Assembly (NCBI GenBank): GCA_021740825.1
Contig: JAIOZA010000011.1
Span: 1-64,000 of the forward strand
Source of the DNA: Bacteroidia bacterium
GTDB lineage: Bacteria > Bacteroidota > Bacteroidia > B-17B0 > Aurantibacillaceae
Length of the DNA stretch: 64,000 nucleotides
Reading direction: 5' to 3'
Positions 24,660 through 34,557 of this stretch are shown here, piece after piece. Position numbers and translations under genes: made by a program. The first letter of the stretch is position 1, and every line of letters starts with the position of its first letter. Under the pieces are notes generated by a model. The model did not search any database. It was not told where the DNA came from and saw only the letters and a list, made by a program, of their open reading frames with translations.

Positions 24660-26927
24660 CTAATTATTGATTGTAAATTTTTGTTTTAAGTTAGCAACAG
24701 AAATTTCAAAATCGCCTTCTTCAACAATCGATTGATTTTTTGAATCTATAAATGTTAAATCACTTTTTGTAATCTTGAAAGAAACGATGGTTGAACTTCC
24801 TTCATTTATTAGTACTTTATTAAAAGCCACAAGCTTTTTTACAGAAGGCGTAATACTCGCGTATAAATCACTCATGAATAATTCAACAACCTCTTTACCT
24901 CTTATTTTACTGTTATTTTTAACTGTTACCCGCACTGTTAATGTATCGTTCATTTTCAAAGTATCGTGACTCACTTCTAAATTTGAATATTCAAAAGAGG
25001 AATAGCTTAATCCATAACCAAAAGGAAACTGAGGGTTAAACGCATTTTCGCCGAAATGAATATCTAATTTTTCGGAGTATTTATGATCATAAGGTACTAA
25101 AGAACCGGTATATCTTGGATAGGTAAAAGGTAATTTACCACTAGGATTGATATCACCATACAAAATATCTGTAATTGCCTTTCCACCTTCATCACCGGGC
25201 AGATAAGCCAATAAAATCCCTTGAACTTTGTCAACAATGTCATTAATAATTCTTGGTCTGTTTTCAGCTAAAACAATAATAATTGGTTTTCTGGTTTTAG
25301 CTAATGCTTTAATCAAATTTAATTGAGCCGCTGGCAAAGTTAAATCTTCAATATCTCCGGGTTTTTCTGTGCAAGGATTTTCTCCTAAACACGCAATTAT
25401 ATAATCGCATTTTTGAGCTACTTTAATTGCCTGTTCCACATTTTTTTCTTCAAAAATAGAACTACCTTCCACATAATCAACTCTTGAAGTTCCAATTTTA
25501 TTGGTGATGGCTTTTAAAATTGTGCTTTTATTTTTAGTGTTATAATTTGTATTTACACCCTGCCAAGTATGGGTCCAAGCTCCATTTAAAATGTTTAACG
25601 AATTTGCTGAAGGTCCGCAAACAAGCACTCGTTTATCTTTTGAAAGTGGCAAACAATTATTTTCGTTTTTTAATAGTGTGATTGATTCAGAAGCTGCCTC
25701 ATAACTTAAGTCACTAAATTTTTTTGATCCAAAATCCGGATAATCTTTTATATTAGTAATTGATTTTTCAAACAATCCTAATTCAAATTTTAAAGTTAAA
25801 ATTCTTGCAACAGCTTCGTTTATTCTTTCTTCCGATACTTGTTTTTCTTTTACCAACTGCAATAATAAATCAGAAAACTCGTAATCATTAGGGACCATAC
25901 TCATATCAATACCCGCCATAATAGCAATTTTTACAGCTTCTTTTAACGAAGATGCTACACGATGTATTTTATAAAGTTTAATTATATCTTCCCAATCAGT
26001 AACAGCAACTCCTTTAAAATGTAACTCATCTCTCAATAACGTTGTCAAGATATCATGGTTTGCATGAACAGGCACTCCATTAATTTCACCCGAATTAATC
26101 ATGACTGTTTTTGCACCAGCATCAATAGCCGTTTTAAAGGTTGGTAAAAAATACTCCCTTAATTCTCTTTCTGGAATCCAAGCTGGGGTTCTATCTTTTC
26201 CGCTCAAAGAAAAGCTATAACCTAAAAAATGTTTCATACAAGCAGCTACTTTATTTTGATCAGAAACATCGGTTCCTTGGTATCCTTTTATAGCAGCAGA
26301 AGTCATCGATTTAGCTAAGTAAACATCTTCTCCATAGGTTTCAAAAAACCTTGACCATAAAGGTTGTCTGCCCAAATCTAAAACAGGAGAAAAATTCCAA
26401 GGAATTCCTGAAGCTCTTACTTCATATGCTGTTACTGATGCAATTTTTTCAACCAATCCGGGGTTCCAAGTGGCCGCCTGTGCTAGTTGCTGCGGAAATA
26501 AAGTTCCTCCCTCTGTATAATTAACACCATGAATAGCGTCAATACCATATAAAACTGGGATACCAAGTCTTGTTTTATTTTTAGCAAGATTTTGAATTTG
26601 ATTTATAATATCATGCCAATGTTCTCTGCTATAAGTATGGCTTCCACAATTAAGTATTGAACCAACTTTATAATCGACGATTGCTTTGTTTAATTTTTGA
26701 GAATCTAATTGGTGTGGTTCCTCTAATTTATAAAGTTCTCCTTTTGAAATAACATCAATGTTTAGTTGAGTCATCTGTCCTACTTTTTCCTCTATGGTCA
26801 TTTTAGAAAGTAGTTCATTTACTTTCTTTTCAATTTCTGTTGATTTAGAACTATTTAATTTTTCATTTTGACATGAAAAAAAAACTAGAAAAAAAGCCGG
26901 AAAAATAATTCGTAATAAATGATTCAT
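24660..26927 (-). CDS. Glycoside hydrolase family 3 beta-glucosidase, lipoprotein
   Basis: This 755-residue exo-acting beta-glucosidase has a lipobox ending at Cys19 (VFFSC), suggesting outer-membrane attachment, facing either the periplasm or the outside. Domain order is the GH3 N-terminal TIM barrel (about 35-400), the GH3 C-terminal alpha/beta sandwich (about 410-630) and a fibronectin III-like domain (about 660-750). The catalytic nucleophile is D311 in GVAVTDWEDI; substrate-binding GIDAIHG and KHFLGY motifs are present. It would release glucose from oligosaccharides made by the GH16 enzyme. It lies 10 bp after the CBM9-like gene, within the operon. Confidence 0.93.
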   Translation of the reverse strand: MNHLLRIIFPAFFLVFFSCQNEKLNSSKSTEIEKKVNELLSKMTIEEKVGQMTQLNIDVISKGELYKLEEPHQLDSQKLNKAIVDYKVGSILNCGSHTYSREHWHDIINQIQNLAKNKTRLGIPVLYGIDAIHGVNYTEGGTLFPQQLAQAATWNPGLVEKIASVTAYEVRASGIPWNFSPVLDLGRQPLWSRFFETYGEDVYLAKSMTSAAIKGYQGTDVSDQNKVAACMKHFLGYSFSLSGKDRTPAWIPERELREYFLPTFKTAIDAGAKTVMINSGEINGVPVHANHDILTTLLRDELHFKGVAVTDWEDIIKLYKIHRVASSLKEAVKIAIMAGIDMSMVPNDYEFSDLLLQLVKEKQVSEERINEAVARILTLKFELGLFEKSITNIKDYPDFGSKKFSDLSYEAASESITLLKNENNCLPLSKDKRVLVCGPSANSLNILNGAWTHTWQGVNTNYNTKNKSTILKAITNKIGTSRVDYVEGSSIFEEKNVEQAIKVAQKCDYIIACLGENPCTEKPGDIEDLTLPAAQLNLIKALAKTRKPIIIVLAENRPRIINDIVDKVQGILLAYLPGDEGGKAITDILYGDINPSGKLPFTYPRYTGSLVPYDHKYSEKLDIHFGENAFNPQFPFGYGLSYSSFEYSNLEVSHDTLKMNDTLTVRVTVKNNSKIRGKEVVELFMSDLYASITPSVKKLVAFNKVLINEGSSTIVSFKITKSDLTFIDSKNQSIVEEGDFEISVANLKQKFTINN

Positions 26928-26937
26928 ATAATTTATT

Positions 26938-28461
26938 TTAATTAAGATTAATTAAACCCCATAGCGAAGGATTGATATTGAAACCTTCTTGCTGTGGACT
27001 AGCCCATCTTGTTTGTTTTATTCTTTTTCCGGACGCATCGCCATCATCAATGGCTATTTCAAATCCATATTTTTCTCCCTTTATCATTTTTGCATCTCCT
27101 ATTGCACTAAACGGAATTTTTATTTCAATTTGATAACCATAATCAGTTTTATTAATCATTACTTCGGCGTCAGTTATAATAGATTTCTTTTTCCAATTCC
27201 ACACATAAGGTTTATCTGTTGCTTTAATTCCTATTTGAAAATCACTCCATAAATATCTAGTTCTATTTAAATCTGCGCTGGCATTTGTTCCAAAACTAAT
27301 TTCCAAAGCATCACCATTCCAAATATCACTGTTATTTTGGTTATTAATTAATGGATGTTTATCAAAAATGCTAGCTGCAATAAATAAATTTTTATCATCA
27401 TAATTAATATGTATTTTATGTAAGTCATCTATAAGCAAAGATTTGCTGCCCCACTCTTCATCCGAAATACTTCCATCAATTTTTATATTCGAACTAACTT
27501 TAAAGGCATCAAATTTAGGTTTCAAAATTCCTTCAAATGGTACAATTGTCATTTCATCAATAATAAAATCTCCTTCTGCTTCAAACTGCATAATAAATTG
27601 TTTAATATTAAAAACATCCAAATCAGTTTGAGCAATTGGAAATACATTAAATGGTATAGTTATTTTGGTCCAATTTGCTGTTATTTTTCCTCCGTCAATA
27701 AATGAGGTCGAAAAACCGGTATACGCCTGAACGCCAGAATAATCTTCTAATGCCAAAGCAACCGGAAGTCCTTTTAATGTATCGCCTTTAGTTCTCGCAA
27801 AAAATTGAATCGCTGCCTTGCCAACTAAACCAGAAATATCTTTTCCTTGCCAACCATTCCAACCAATGCCCATTCCAATCCAATTGCAGCCACCAGAAAT
27901 TTTATCCCATTTTATATGCAAACCATTATTGCCTTTGTATTTATTGATATTATCAACAGAAGCATCAATACACTTTTTATTTTCTGTAAACCAAATCTCT
28001 TTAGATAATGCATCTGAAAATAAATTCAATGCATAAAAACCATCGATATTTGCTTCATTCAAAGTATCCTCTGTATCATATAACTGAGATTGTTTAAATA
28101 CTGACTTTTTTTTATCAGAAACAGTAATTTCTTTGATGTCTATTTCTTTTCTTTTTAACTCAATTTGTAATTGATTGTTTTTTTCAAGAGAAATTTGCTC
28201 ATCATAACTTTGATAACCTAAAAAAGAAACTACCAATCTTATGTTTTTATCCGTTGCCTCAATTAAAAAATATCCATCTTTATTTGTAACAACCTTTTTT
28301 TTAGATTGTTTTATTGTGACTATTGCATCGCTAATATTTTTTTTAGTGGAAAAATCTTTAACGATTCCGCTAATAGAATAAACATCTTTAGTCTGGCAAA
28401 ACAATGAAAAGCCAATACTTAAGAAAGAAAAAAGAAAAATTATTTTTAATTTATTAATCAA
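26938..28461 (-). CDS. Surface protein with carboxypeptidase-D-like, galactose-binding-like and CBM9-like domains
   Basis: This 507-residue exported protein has a signal sequence ending SLFCQ. Residues about 28-112 form a carboxypeptidase-regulatory-like beta-sandwich (YSISGIVKDFSTKKNISDAIV). Residues about 150-335 look like a galactose-binding/CBM11-type jelly-roll (GMGIGWNGWQGKDISGL...DGGKITANWTKITIPF...FIIDEMTIVPFEG). Residues about 345-505 resemble a CBM9-like domain (IKIDGSISDEEWG...GFEIAIDDGDASGKR). There is no enzymatic domain, so it is likely a glycan-capture protein. Its ATG overlaps the stop of the lipoprotein gene at 28458 by 4 nt, indicating translational coupling. Confidence 0.72.
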   Translation of the reverse strand: MINKLKIIFLFSFLSIGFSLFCQTKDVYSISGIVKDFSTKKNISDAIVTIKQSKKKVVTNKDGYFLIEATDKNIRLVVSFLGYQSYDEQISLEKNNQLQIELKRKEIDIKEITVSDKKKSVFKQSQLYDTEDTLNEANIDGFYALNLFSDALSKEIWFTENKKCIDASVDNINKYKGNNGLHIKWDKISGGCNWIGMGIGWNGWQGKDISGLVGKAAIQFFARTKGDTLKGLPVALALEDYSGVQAYTGFSTSFIDGGKITANWTKITIPFNVFPIAQTDLDVFNIKQFIMQFEAEGDFIIDEMTIVPFEGILKPKFDAFKVSSNIKIDGSISDEEWGSKSLLIDDLHKIHINYDDKNLFIAASIFDKHPLINNQNNSDIWNGDALEISFGTNASADLNRTRYLWSDFQIGIKATDKPYVWNWKKKSIITDAEVMINKTDYGYQIEIKIPFSAIGDAKMIKGEKYGFEIAIDDGDASGKRIKQTRWASPQQEGFNINPSLWGLINLN

Positions 28462-29462
28462 GGTTCTAAAGCTTTATTATCTGTAAAAATTAAATAATCC
28501 ATTTTTGTTTTTGAAAAACCCGACGAAGGATCCGCTAAATGTAAAGCAGATATCTTTAACAATCTTTCAGGATTTTGCTGCTGATTTCCTTTAGGTGCAG
28601 ATGGAGCACCATTAACTAGGGTAGCTAAATCAGAATATTTAACAGTAATTAATCGCCAACCAGCCCAGGTAATTTTCAATTCATAATCATACTCATCTTC
28701 AGTGGAACTTTCAAAAGTCCCATTATTATTATCATCTTCTCTCAATTGAAATAACAAAATTGCGTTAGTAATTCCTGGCTCACCCCAAACTAAAACATTA
28801 AAATAAACATTATTTGGATTTGTATTTAATGGGAAATGCGCTAAGCCATTGGCAGTTGAAGGAAATTCAATTAAACTAACCAACCAATCCCAATTAACCG
28901 TTCCTGCCATATTATAAAAATTATTTCCCTGCGGTACTGGTGGCACACTTCTAACTTGACAATCCATACTGGCACCAGATTGAGCAAATTTAACCCAAGA
29001 ATTATTGAAACCAGATTCAAAATCTGTAACAATATAACCTGCATTAACTTTCGGTTTAATAACTTTAAGAGCAAGAGAGACAGAATCCCTTTCGGTTGGA
29101 AAAGTTAATAATACAGAACAATTTTCTTTTTTAAACATTGGCAAAATGGACGTACTTCCATTCCACAAAGCGTTAGTAACATCTATTGTTTTAGATTTTC
29201 CAGTAATTATTTTTTCTGCTCCGGAAGATAATCCTTTGATGGTTATTTTCCAATCAACTAATTTGTTCATCTTAGCCGTAAAATAATTTGTTTGACTTGC
29301 AGAAAAGTCTACACTATCTAAATTACTTTTAAATGGTTCTAAAAACCTGAAAGAACCATACAAATCATTTAAATCGGGACCATCATAAGGAGATTTTTCA
29401 TGCTTGCAACCAAACATTAAAATAGCAAATAAAAACAAATGGAGTTTAACTATATTTTTCAT
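28458..29462 (-). CDS. Lipoprotein of the glucan locus, probable surface glycan-binding protein
   Basis: This 334-residue lipoprotein has a lipobox ending in LMFGC (Cys19), followed by KHEKSPYDGPDLNDLYG. Residues about 50-135 look like one beta-sandwich domain. The rest (YIVTDFESGFNNSWVKFAQSG...NVLVWGEPGITNAILLFQLREDDNNNG...YDYELKITWAGWRLITVKYSDL) resembles a jelly-roll carbohydrate-binding fold with exposed Trp residues. No catalytic motif is visible. It sits between the outer-membrane barrels and the CBM9-like protein, which is where SusE/F-type binders occur in canonical glycan loci, so a binding role is inferred from position and fold. Confidence 0.68.
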   Translation of the reverse strand: MKNIVKLHLFLFAILMFGCKHEKSPYDGPDLNDLYGSFRFLEPFKSNLDSVDFSASQTNYFTAKMNKLVDWKITIKGLSSGAEKIITGKSKTIDVTNALWNGSTSILPMFKKENCSVLLTFPTERDSVSLALKVIKPKVNAGYIVTDFESGFNNSWVKFAQSGASMDCQVRSVPPVPQGNNFYNMAGTVNWDWLVSLIEFPSTANGLAHFPLNTNPNNVYFNVLVWGEPGITNAILLFQLREDDNNNGTFESSTEDEYDYELKITWAGWRLITVKYSDLATLVNGAPSAPKGNQQQNPERLLKISALHLADPSSGFSKTKMDYLIFTDNKALEP

Positions 29463-29483
29463 TGTAACTAAATTTTAAATGGT

Positions 29484-31211
29484 TTAGAATTTCATATTAT
29501 AAATAATTAATAACTGATTTATGGAATAGGAAGATACGCTATTTAATTTATTTGTAAAATCATAATTTTGATAAAGTGCTGTTAAATAAATTTTATCAGA
29601 AAAACGATACCTCAAACCGCCTCCTAAAATCATTTCAGAAGTATTAATTTTATATTCGTTAAAATCCGTTACTTCAGAGTACTTATTTCTATCAGCAATC
29701 AATTCATTTCCATTTGCTTCATAAGAAATTATACCACCGAGTAAATCAAAGTTTTTATAAAACTCAACTTCAAATCCTGCGTTCCAATTAGTTGATGTTA
29801 AATTTATTTTTTCAAAATCTAAATCGCTATTTCGTTTTGTTGATTGCGTTGAAAAACCTGTTGTTATTTTGATATTTTTTTTGAGTGCCAACAACTTATG
29901 TAAATTAAATTCAGCATGAGATTTGATAAGATTAAATGACTTCAATTTTTCTGTACCTTGACCTTTTATTTCATTTAATAAATAAGTTTCTGCTCCCAAC
30001 TTTACTATTTCTTTTTTATCTACAAAATCAAGTTTTGCATAAACACCTTGTCTGTTAAAAGTTGCAATACCAAATGGCATCACATTATTATAGGCCGGAT
30101 TAAATGCCATTAAATTATTACTAATGGATTTGTTATATAAAGTTTCATCACGCATCATATCAAATATTCCTATAGATCGAAGATCTTGTTGATTTGTATA
30201 CCGGTTATAAACTGAAGGAGTTGCATTGTAATTCATTCGTTTTGATTGAGCTCCAGCACTTCTAAATTCAGGTCCAACATCCAAATAACCAAGTGTTAAT
30301 TTAGTATGCATTGGTTTGTAAGATAAAGAAATTCCCAAATCTAAAAATGAGTCATCTAATTTTGGCGCCAACGAATCTAATGTATATTTAGATTCCGAAA
30401 ATCCCGCTTCTCCAAAAAATCGAAAATCAATTTTTTCTTTTCCCAATTGTAATTCATAATTTAAGGATGCTACATTATTTCTAAATGCATTTTTATTTGA
30501 CGATGTACCAATTAAATCAAATAAACTAACATAATTAATTCCAACAAATAAATTCTTACTTTGTTGAATGCCAATGTTTCCTCCTCCATAAAATCTATCT
30601 GGTACATTAGTAAAATCGGTTACATTAATTCGATTAATAAATCCGTTAAATTTTATCTCTTTAATAATTTTAGCAAATTCAAGCGCAAAATCAGCTGCTG
30701 CACCTTGTTGTCTCCAAGTGTTTTTTTGATAAAATGTTTCGTAATTCACAATTTCTCTCTGCAATTTAAAAACATCTGGCTGCTGAATAAGTTGATCTTC
30801 ATCATGATTATAAAAAGTAAATGGTGTTAGTTTATAATTAATATCGCCTAATTGATATCTTACCACATTTCCAATAATTCCTTTAACGTATAACTGACGC
30901 ACATCAAACGTTACCCCTGCTCCATAAAATCCACCGAAAGCATTTCTTATCCTCATCATGCCTAATATTTCGGTGTTTTTGTTTGGGAAAATATTTACAC
31001 CTAAATCAATTAAAGCGTAGCCACCCATTTTCTTTTTAGCGGTAACTGTATCTTCTATTGGATCTTTAACAACCAACTCATTACTATTCATGATAGAACG
31101 AGCTACACCTACAAACTGAACTTTTTTTGCAGTTTGTGATTTTGCCTGATTATAAATACATACCAACAATAATATGTAGTATAGAGTCTTTATTTTATAA
31201 TTTACTTTCAT
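29484..31211 (-). CDS. Outer-membrane beta-barrel protein of the glucan locus (second)
   Basis: This 575-residue protein has a signal peptide (YYILLLVCIYNQAKSQ). The whole mature chain is a large beta-barrel with aromatic-flanked strands, ending IYNMKF. There is no plug, TonB box or SusC feature. It shares the motif LTPFTFY (residues about 127-133) and a following Y/F-Q...W..QG pattern with the next upstream gene (31222-33162), so the two barrels are probably paralogues. Only 10 bp separates them. Passive uptake of gluco-oligosaccharides across the outer membrane is a reasonable inference from context; no homologue of known function was recognised. Confidence 0.68.
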   Translation of the reverse strand: MKVNYKIKTLYYILLLVCIYNQAKSQTAKKVQFVGVARSIMNSNELVVKDPIEDTVTAKKKMGGYALIDLGVNIFPNKNTEILGMMRIRNAFGGFYGAGVTFDVRQLYVKGIIGNVVRYQLGDINYKLTPFTFYNHDEDQLIQQPDVFKLQREIVNYETFYQKNTWRQQGAAADFALEFAKIIKEIKFNGFINRINVTDFTNVPDRFYGGGNIGIQQSKNLFVGINYVSLFDLIGTSSNKNAFRNNVASLNYELQLGKEKIDFRFFGEAGFSESKYTLDSLAPKLDDSFLDLGISLSYKPMHTKLTLGYLDVGPEFRSAGAQSKRMNYNATPSVYNRYTNQQDLRSIGIFDMMRDETLYNKSISNNLMAFNPAYNNVMPFGIATFNRQGVYAKLDFVDKKEIVKLGAETYLLNEIKGQGTEKLKSFNLIKSHAEFNLHKLLALKKNIKITTGFSTQSTKRNSDLDFEKINLTSTNWNAGFEVEFYKNFDLLGGIISYEANGNELIADRNKYSEVTDFNEYKINTSEMILGGGLRYRFSDKIYLTALYQNYDFTNKLNSVSSYSINQLLIIYNMKF

Positions 31212-31221
31212 TAATTATTTT

Positions 31222-33162
31222 TTAAAAAAATAGTTTTAATTCTACGGTAGTTTCTGTTCCAATATATTTATCCTTTTTGAAGCTGTAATCATGATAATCT
31301 ATCCACCTTTGACGAACATACAAACCGGCGTTTTTTCCAAGTGACAAATCAAAACCCGTTGCAAAACTTAATCCTTCCTGATTCCTGGGTCTTCTTGTTT
31401 CGGTATCCAAATCTGTATTGTAATTTGCAATAATCCTTTCCCAACCAAAATAATTAGCTATCACCAAATTTGAATTTACTTTAAAGTAAAGTTCAAATTG
31501 ATGATAATAGTTTCTAATGTAGGCTTGTTCAGTAAATACTGTAATAGCAGACATTTTTTTCTGAATAGAATTATAAGATCCCAAATAATTTAAATAAACA
31601 TCATGATTTAAAATATTGAACGCGTATTTAGCATTTATCTCAATAGTGTTAAAATTTTTAAGCGTCAACGACGTATCGTTTACATTTATTGTTTCATAAA
31701 CTCCTCTGTATACTTTTGTTAAATTACCGTAAGGACCTAAACCTGTTGTTGGATAATTACTCCATCTCCAAAATCTAGACAGCGCTAAATTGTTTGTAGG
31801 ATGATTATAAGTTATTTGTGTAGATATATTTGATATTTCCTGAGAAATACCATTTCCAATACTTAATTTTAATTTTCCAATATTTAAATCGGCATTAATG
31901 TTTAAACCTTGACGATTATTAGTAAGCTGACCAATTTGCACCATTGAACTTGCAAATGGTGCTAATACAGCATTACCCGATGCTGTTGCAATAGTATTTT
32001 GTTGAGTTTCCACCACCGAAGAATTCCAAAAAATAGAATTATTATTGATGACATTAGAATTAATTCGGAAGTAGTTAATCTCAATAGGAATTAACGCATA
32101 TTTTTTAGGTAGTAATAATTTAAAATTCAATGCTTCACCAAAATCTCCTATATTAGAAGAATCAGAAAAACCAGCAGAATAAAGAGGACTAAAATACTTG
32201 CCAAGGCCTACCTCTCCAGATAATACAACATCTTTCCAATTTAAATTATATTCAACAGTGTGCATATTAAAACCAACAGTTTGTTTAGCAAGACTATCCG
32301 TATATGTTTTACTATTAAACGTATTGACACTTACAAAACTTTTACCAAATGTTTTTTTTAATTTACCACCTATTGAGTTATCAGGGATTGAAGTCATTCC
32401 GCCATTAACAACACTTTTACCGTACATCACCACCGCAGAAAAATCATAAGGTAAATCATCCGCTTCAACAATTAATCCCTGAAAAGCTTGTTTTCCCCAC
32501 CTTGAGTCTTGAGTAATTCCTCCGTATTGGTAAAAAGATTTATAGCGGTCAACCGGTGATTTAGATCCTGGATCCCAAGGATTTCTCTCAAAAACAGAAT
32601 ATCGGTTATATCCCAAGTTAGTGTAAAATGTAAATGGCGTTAGAGAATACCAGTGAATACCACCAGCCATTATATTAAAATTACCAATATCTGTTGCAAA
32701 CGAACCATATAAATTCACTCCTAAATTTAAGCCTTTCACATATTCGCTTGGAGCTAAACCAGTCATTTTATTCCATAAATACAAATCAGTTCCAAAGCTT
32801 GTATTTGCGGTAGGCTTTCCCGAAATATTTAACATCAGTTCAGGAATCTGACTATCATCTCCAATAAATAGTTTTTTAGGTGTAGAGGCAAAAGATGTTG
32901 TATCGGAAGGTGAATTTGAATATGCAGTTTTCATCTGCTGATAATTGCCTATAAACCTGTAATAACCACTAATAGTAAGATTTTTTAAAGTAGATTCAAC
33001 TTGTTTTGGGAATGAACCGTAACTTGTATTATTTAAACTAGTAAGAAATTTAATTTTCTCTTTTAAACCTAAAGAGTCTTGCGAATTGGCTTTCGTGAAA
33101 AATAAACATAGCAAAACAACACTAAAAAATTTTAATAGAATATGACTTGCTATTTTTTTCAT
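31222..33162 (-). CDS. Outer-membrane beta-barrel protein of the glucan locus (first)
   Basis: This 646-residue protein has a signal peptide (LLKFFSVVLLCLFFTKANSQ) and a mature part made of amphipathic strands ending TTVELKLFF. The shared WYSLTPFTFYTNLGYNRYSVFERNPW segment relates it to the barrel at 29484-31211. There is no TonB plug domain, so it is not SusC. It is the first gene after an internal promoter: a -7 box (33168-33175) ends 5 nt before its ATG, and a regulator-type inverted repeat lies at 33179-33199. This suggests that barrel and hydrolase genes downstream are directly controlled by the NUDIX-type regulator. Confidence 0.7.
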   Translation of the reverse strand: MKKIASHILLKFFSVVLLCLFFTKANSQDSLGLKEKIKFLTSLNNTSYGSFPKQVESTLKNLTISGYYRFIGNYQQMKTAYSNSPSDTTSFASTPKKLFIGDDSQIPELMLNISGKPTANTSFGTDLYLWNKMTGLAPSEYVKGLNLGVNLYGSFATDIGNFNIMAGGIHWYSLTPFTFYTNLGYNRYSVFERNPWDPGSKSPVDRYKSFYQYGGITQDSRWGKQAFQGLIVEADDLPYDFSAVVMYGKSVVNGGMTSIPDNSIGGKLKKTFGKSFVSVNTFNSKTYTDSLAKQTVGFNMHTVEYNLNWKDVVLSGEVGLGKYFSPLYSAGFSDSSNIGDFGEALNFKLLLPKKYALIPIEINYFRINSNVINNNSIFWNSSVVETQQNTIATASGNAVLAPFASSMVQIGQLTNNRQGLNINADLNIGKLKLSIGNGISQEISNISTQITYNHPTNNLALSRFWRWSNYPTTGLGPYGNLTKVYRGVYETINVNDTSLTLKNFNTIEINAKYAFNILNHDVYLNYLGSYNSIQKKMSAITVFTEQAYIRNYYHQFELYFKVNSNLVIANYFGWERIIANYNTDLDTETRRPRNQEGLSFATGFDLSLGKNAGLYVRQRWIDYHDYSFKKDKYIGTETTVELKLFF

Positions 33163-33167
33163 TTAAA

Positions 33168-33175
33168 CAAATATA
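33168..33175 (-). promoter_or_regulatory. -7 promoter box of the first barrel gene
   Basis: The minus strand reads TATATTTG, 5 nt before the ATG at 33162, so the message would be leaderless. The operator at 33179-33199 overlaps the spacer and -33 region. Confidence 0.55.
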
Positions 33176-33178
33176 TAG

Positions 33179-33199
33179 ATATTGTTTTTAAAACACTAA
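33179..33199. promoter_or_regulatory. Putative operator of the NUDIX-type regulator (site 5)
   Basis: The plus strand reads ATATTGT-TTTTAAA-ACACTAA. The right arm is the exact complement of TTAGTGT found in other sites, and the left arm differs from TTATTGT by one base. The spacing of 7-7-7 bp is the same as in the four other copies. It is centred 17.5 bp upstream of the -7 box, a repressing position. Confidence 0.6.
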
Positions 33200-33206
33200 C
33201 TATTTC

Positions 33207-34547
33207 TTAATTTTCTTGAAAAGAATTCATTGTCGGGTGCTTGAAATTCACAAAATGAGCTGGTGGATCATTTGGAGTTCGAGGTATAACATAAAAAGTA
33301 ATATTAGCATAACCAACTTTCTTTCCATCGGAAACTGTTACAAACAATCTGTATGCTCCTTCATTTATAGGCGCTTTAAATATAATTTTATTGTCTTTTT
33401 TTGATTTTATAAGGCCTCTTAACTCCTCAGGTTTTAATTCAGCGTCTCCTCCTGACTTTAAATCGGTACTTTCTGGCAGAACAAACCACCTGTATATTAG
33501 TTTATCGTTTTCTCGATTAGTTGAAAAAACTTGCGCTTCAAATTTATTTTCTGACTTTAAATAAATATTTTGATTTTTATTCATTCCGATCACAACTAAA
33601 GAATCAATGGATGGAGCTGTATTTGTCGGCAATTTTTCTTTCCAACAATATTCAATCGCATCAACGGTTTCAGTGGGTTCTCCTTTTTCAGTAAACATAC
33701 CATACCAAGTTCCTGTATATTCTTGCTTGTGCCCCCATAAAAAAACATACGAACCAACGCATTTTTCAACGTCTGAATAAATAAATTTATCATAACGTTC
33801 TTTATATACGATAAATTTTTCTTTACTTGTTTGCTCTATAGAAGAGCCCCACTCCGTCTTAGGTGATTCCCAATGGCCATTTGGTCCCCACTCTGTAATC
33901 ATATATGGGCCATTCCATCCAAATTTTCTTATATTTTCTTTTACATTACCAATATCACCGTATGTATTAATTCCGTAAATATCTATATTTGGTGTTTTCT
34001 GCTTTATAAAAGCAACTTCAGACGAATCTAAACCGGCAGTAACAGTTGAAGTAGGATGATTTGGATCTAATTCGTGAATCATTTTTGCAATATCATTTAT
34101 AGCATCCCAAACATTTGTATTAGAGTATGATAAGTCAACTTCATTACCTACGCCCCACAGCAATAAAGCTGGATGATCTTTATATTTTTTTACAGTTTCA
34201 CGAAAATCATTAAGTTGTTTTTCAATTTTCGCTTTATTATTATAATCAAAACCATGTCTTTCATGCTGAACCCACAATCCTAACATAACTGTCAAACCAT
34301 GTTTTTGAGCATCATCTAAAATTTGTTGTGCATTTTCAGAACCCCATGTTCTTAATGAATTCCCTCCACATTCCAAAATTCTATCCATATATTTATCACC
34401 ACCTGCTCCTTTTATATAATAGGGTTTTCCATCTCTATATAAATTCCACGTAGTTCCATCAAGTTTAACTTCAACTTTTATTGGAGTTTGAGCTATCATT
34501 GATTGGCATGTCAAAAAAATAATTGAAATAATAAAGCTAGTTTTCAT
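33207..34547 (-). CDS. TIM-barrel glycoside hydrolase (GH2/GH5-like)
   Basis: This 446-residue secreted hydrolase has a signal peptide (FIISIIFLTCQSMIAQ). Residues about 45-280 form a (beta/alpha)8 barrel: GVGNE gives a likely acid/base E136 and ITEWGP a likely nucleophile E219, the two-glutamate arrangement of clan GH-A. YIKGAGGDKYMDRILECGGNSLRTW is typical of GH2-like TIM barrels. A C-terminal beta-sandwich (about 320-440) follows. Family GH158 beta-1,3-glucanases are one alternative. The ATG at 34547 was chosen over the further upstream start because it gives a clean signal peptide and lies 10 bp after the regulator's stop codon. Confidence 0.78.
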   Translation of the reverse strand: MKTSFIISIIFLTCQSMIAQTPIKVEVKLDGTTWNLYRDGKPYYIKGAGGDKYMDRILECGGNSLRTWGSENAQQILDDAQKHGLTVMLGLWVQHERHGFDYNNKAKIEKQLNDFRETVKKYKDHPALLLWGVGNEVDLSYSNTNVWDAINDIAKMIHELDPNHPTSTVTAGLDSSEVAFIKQKTPNIDIYGINTYGDIGNVKENIRKFGWNGPYMITEWGPNGHWESPKTEWGSSIEQTSKEKFIVYKERYDKFIYSDVEKCVGSYVFLWGHKQEYTGTWYGMFTEKGEPTETVDAIEYCWKEKLPTNTAPSIDSLVVIGMNKNQNIYLKSENKFEAQVFSTNRENDKLIYRWFVLPESTDLKSGGDAELKPEELRGLIKSKKDNKIIFKAPINEGAYRLFVTVSDGKKVGYANITFYVIPRTPNDPPAHFVNFKHPTMNSFQEN

Positions 34548-34557
34548 GTTCATTAAT

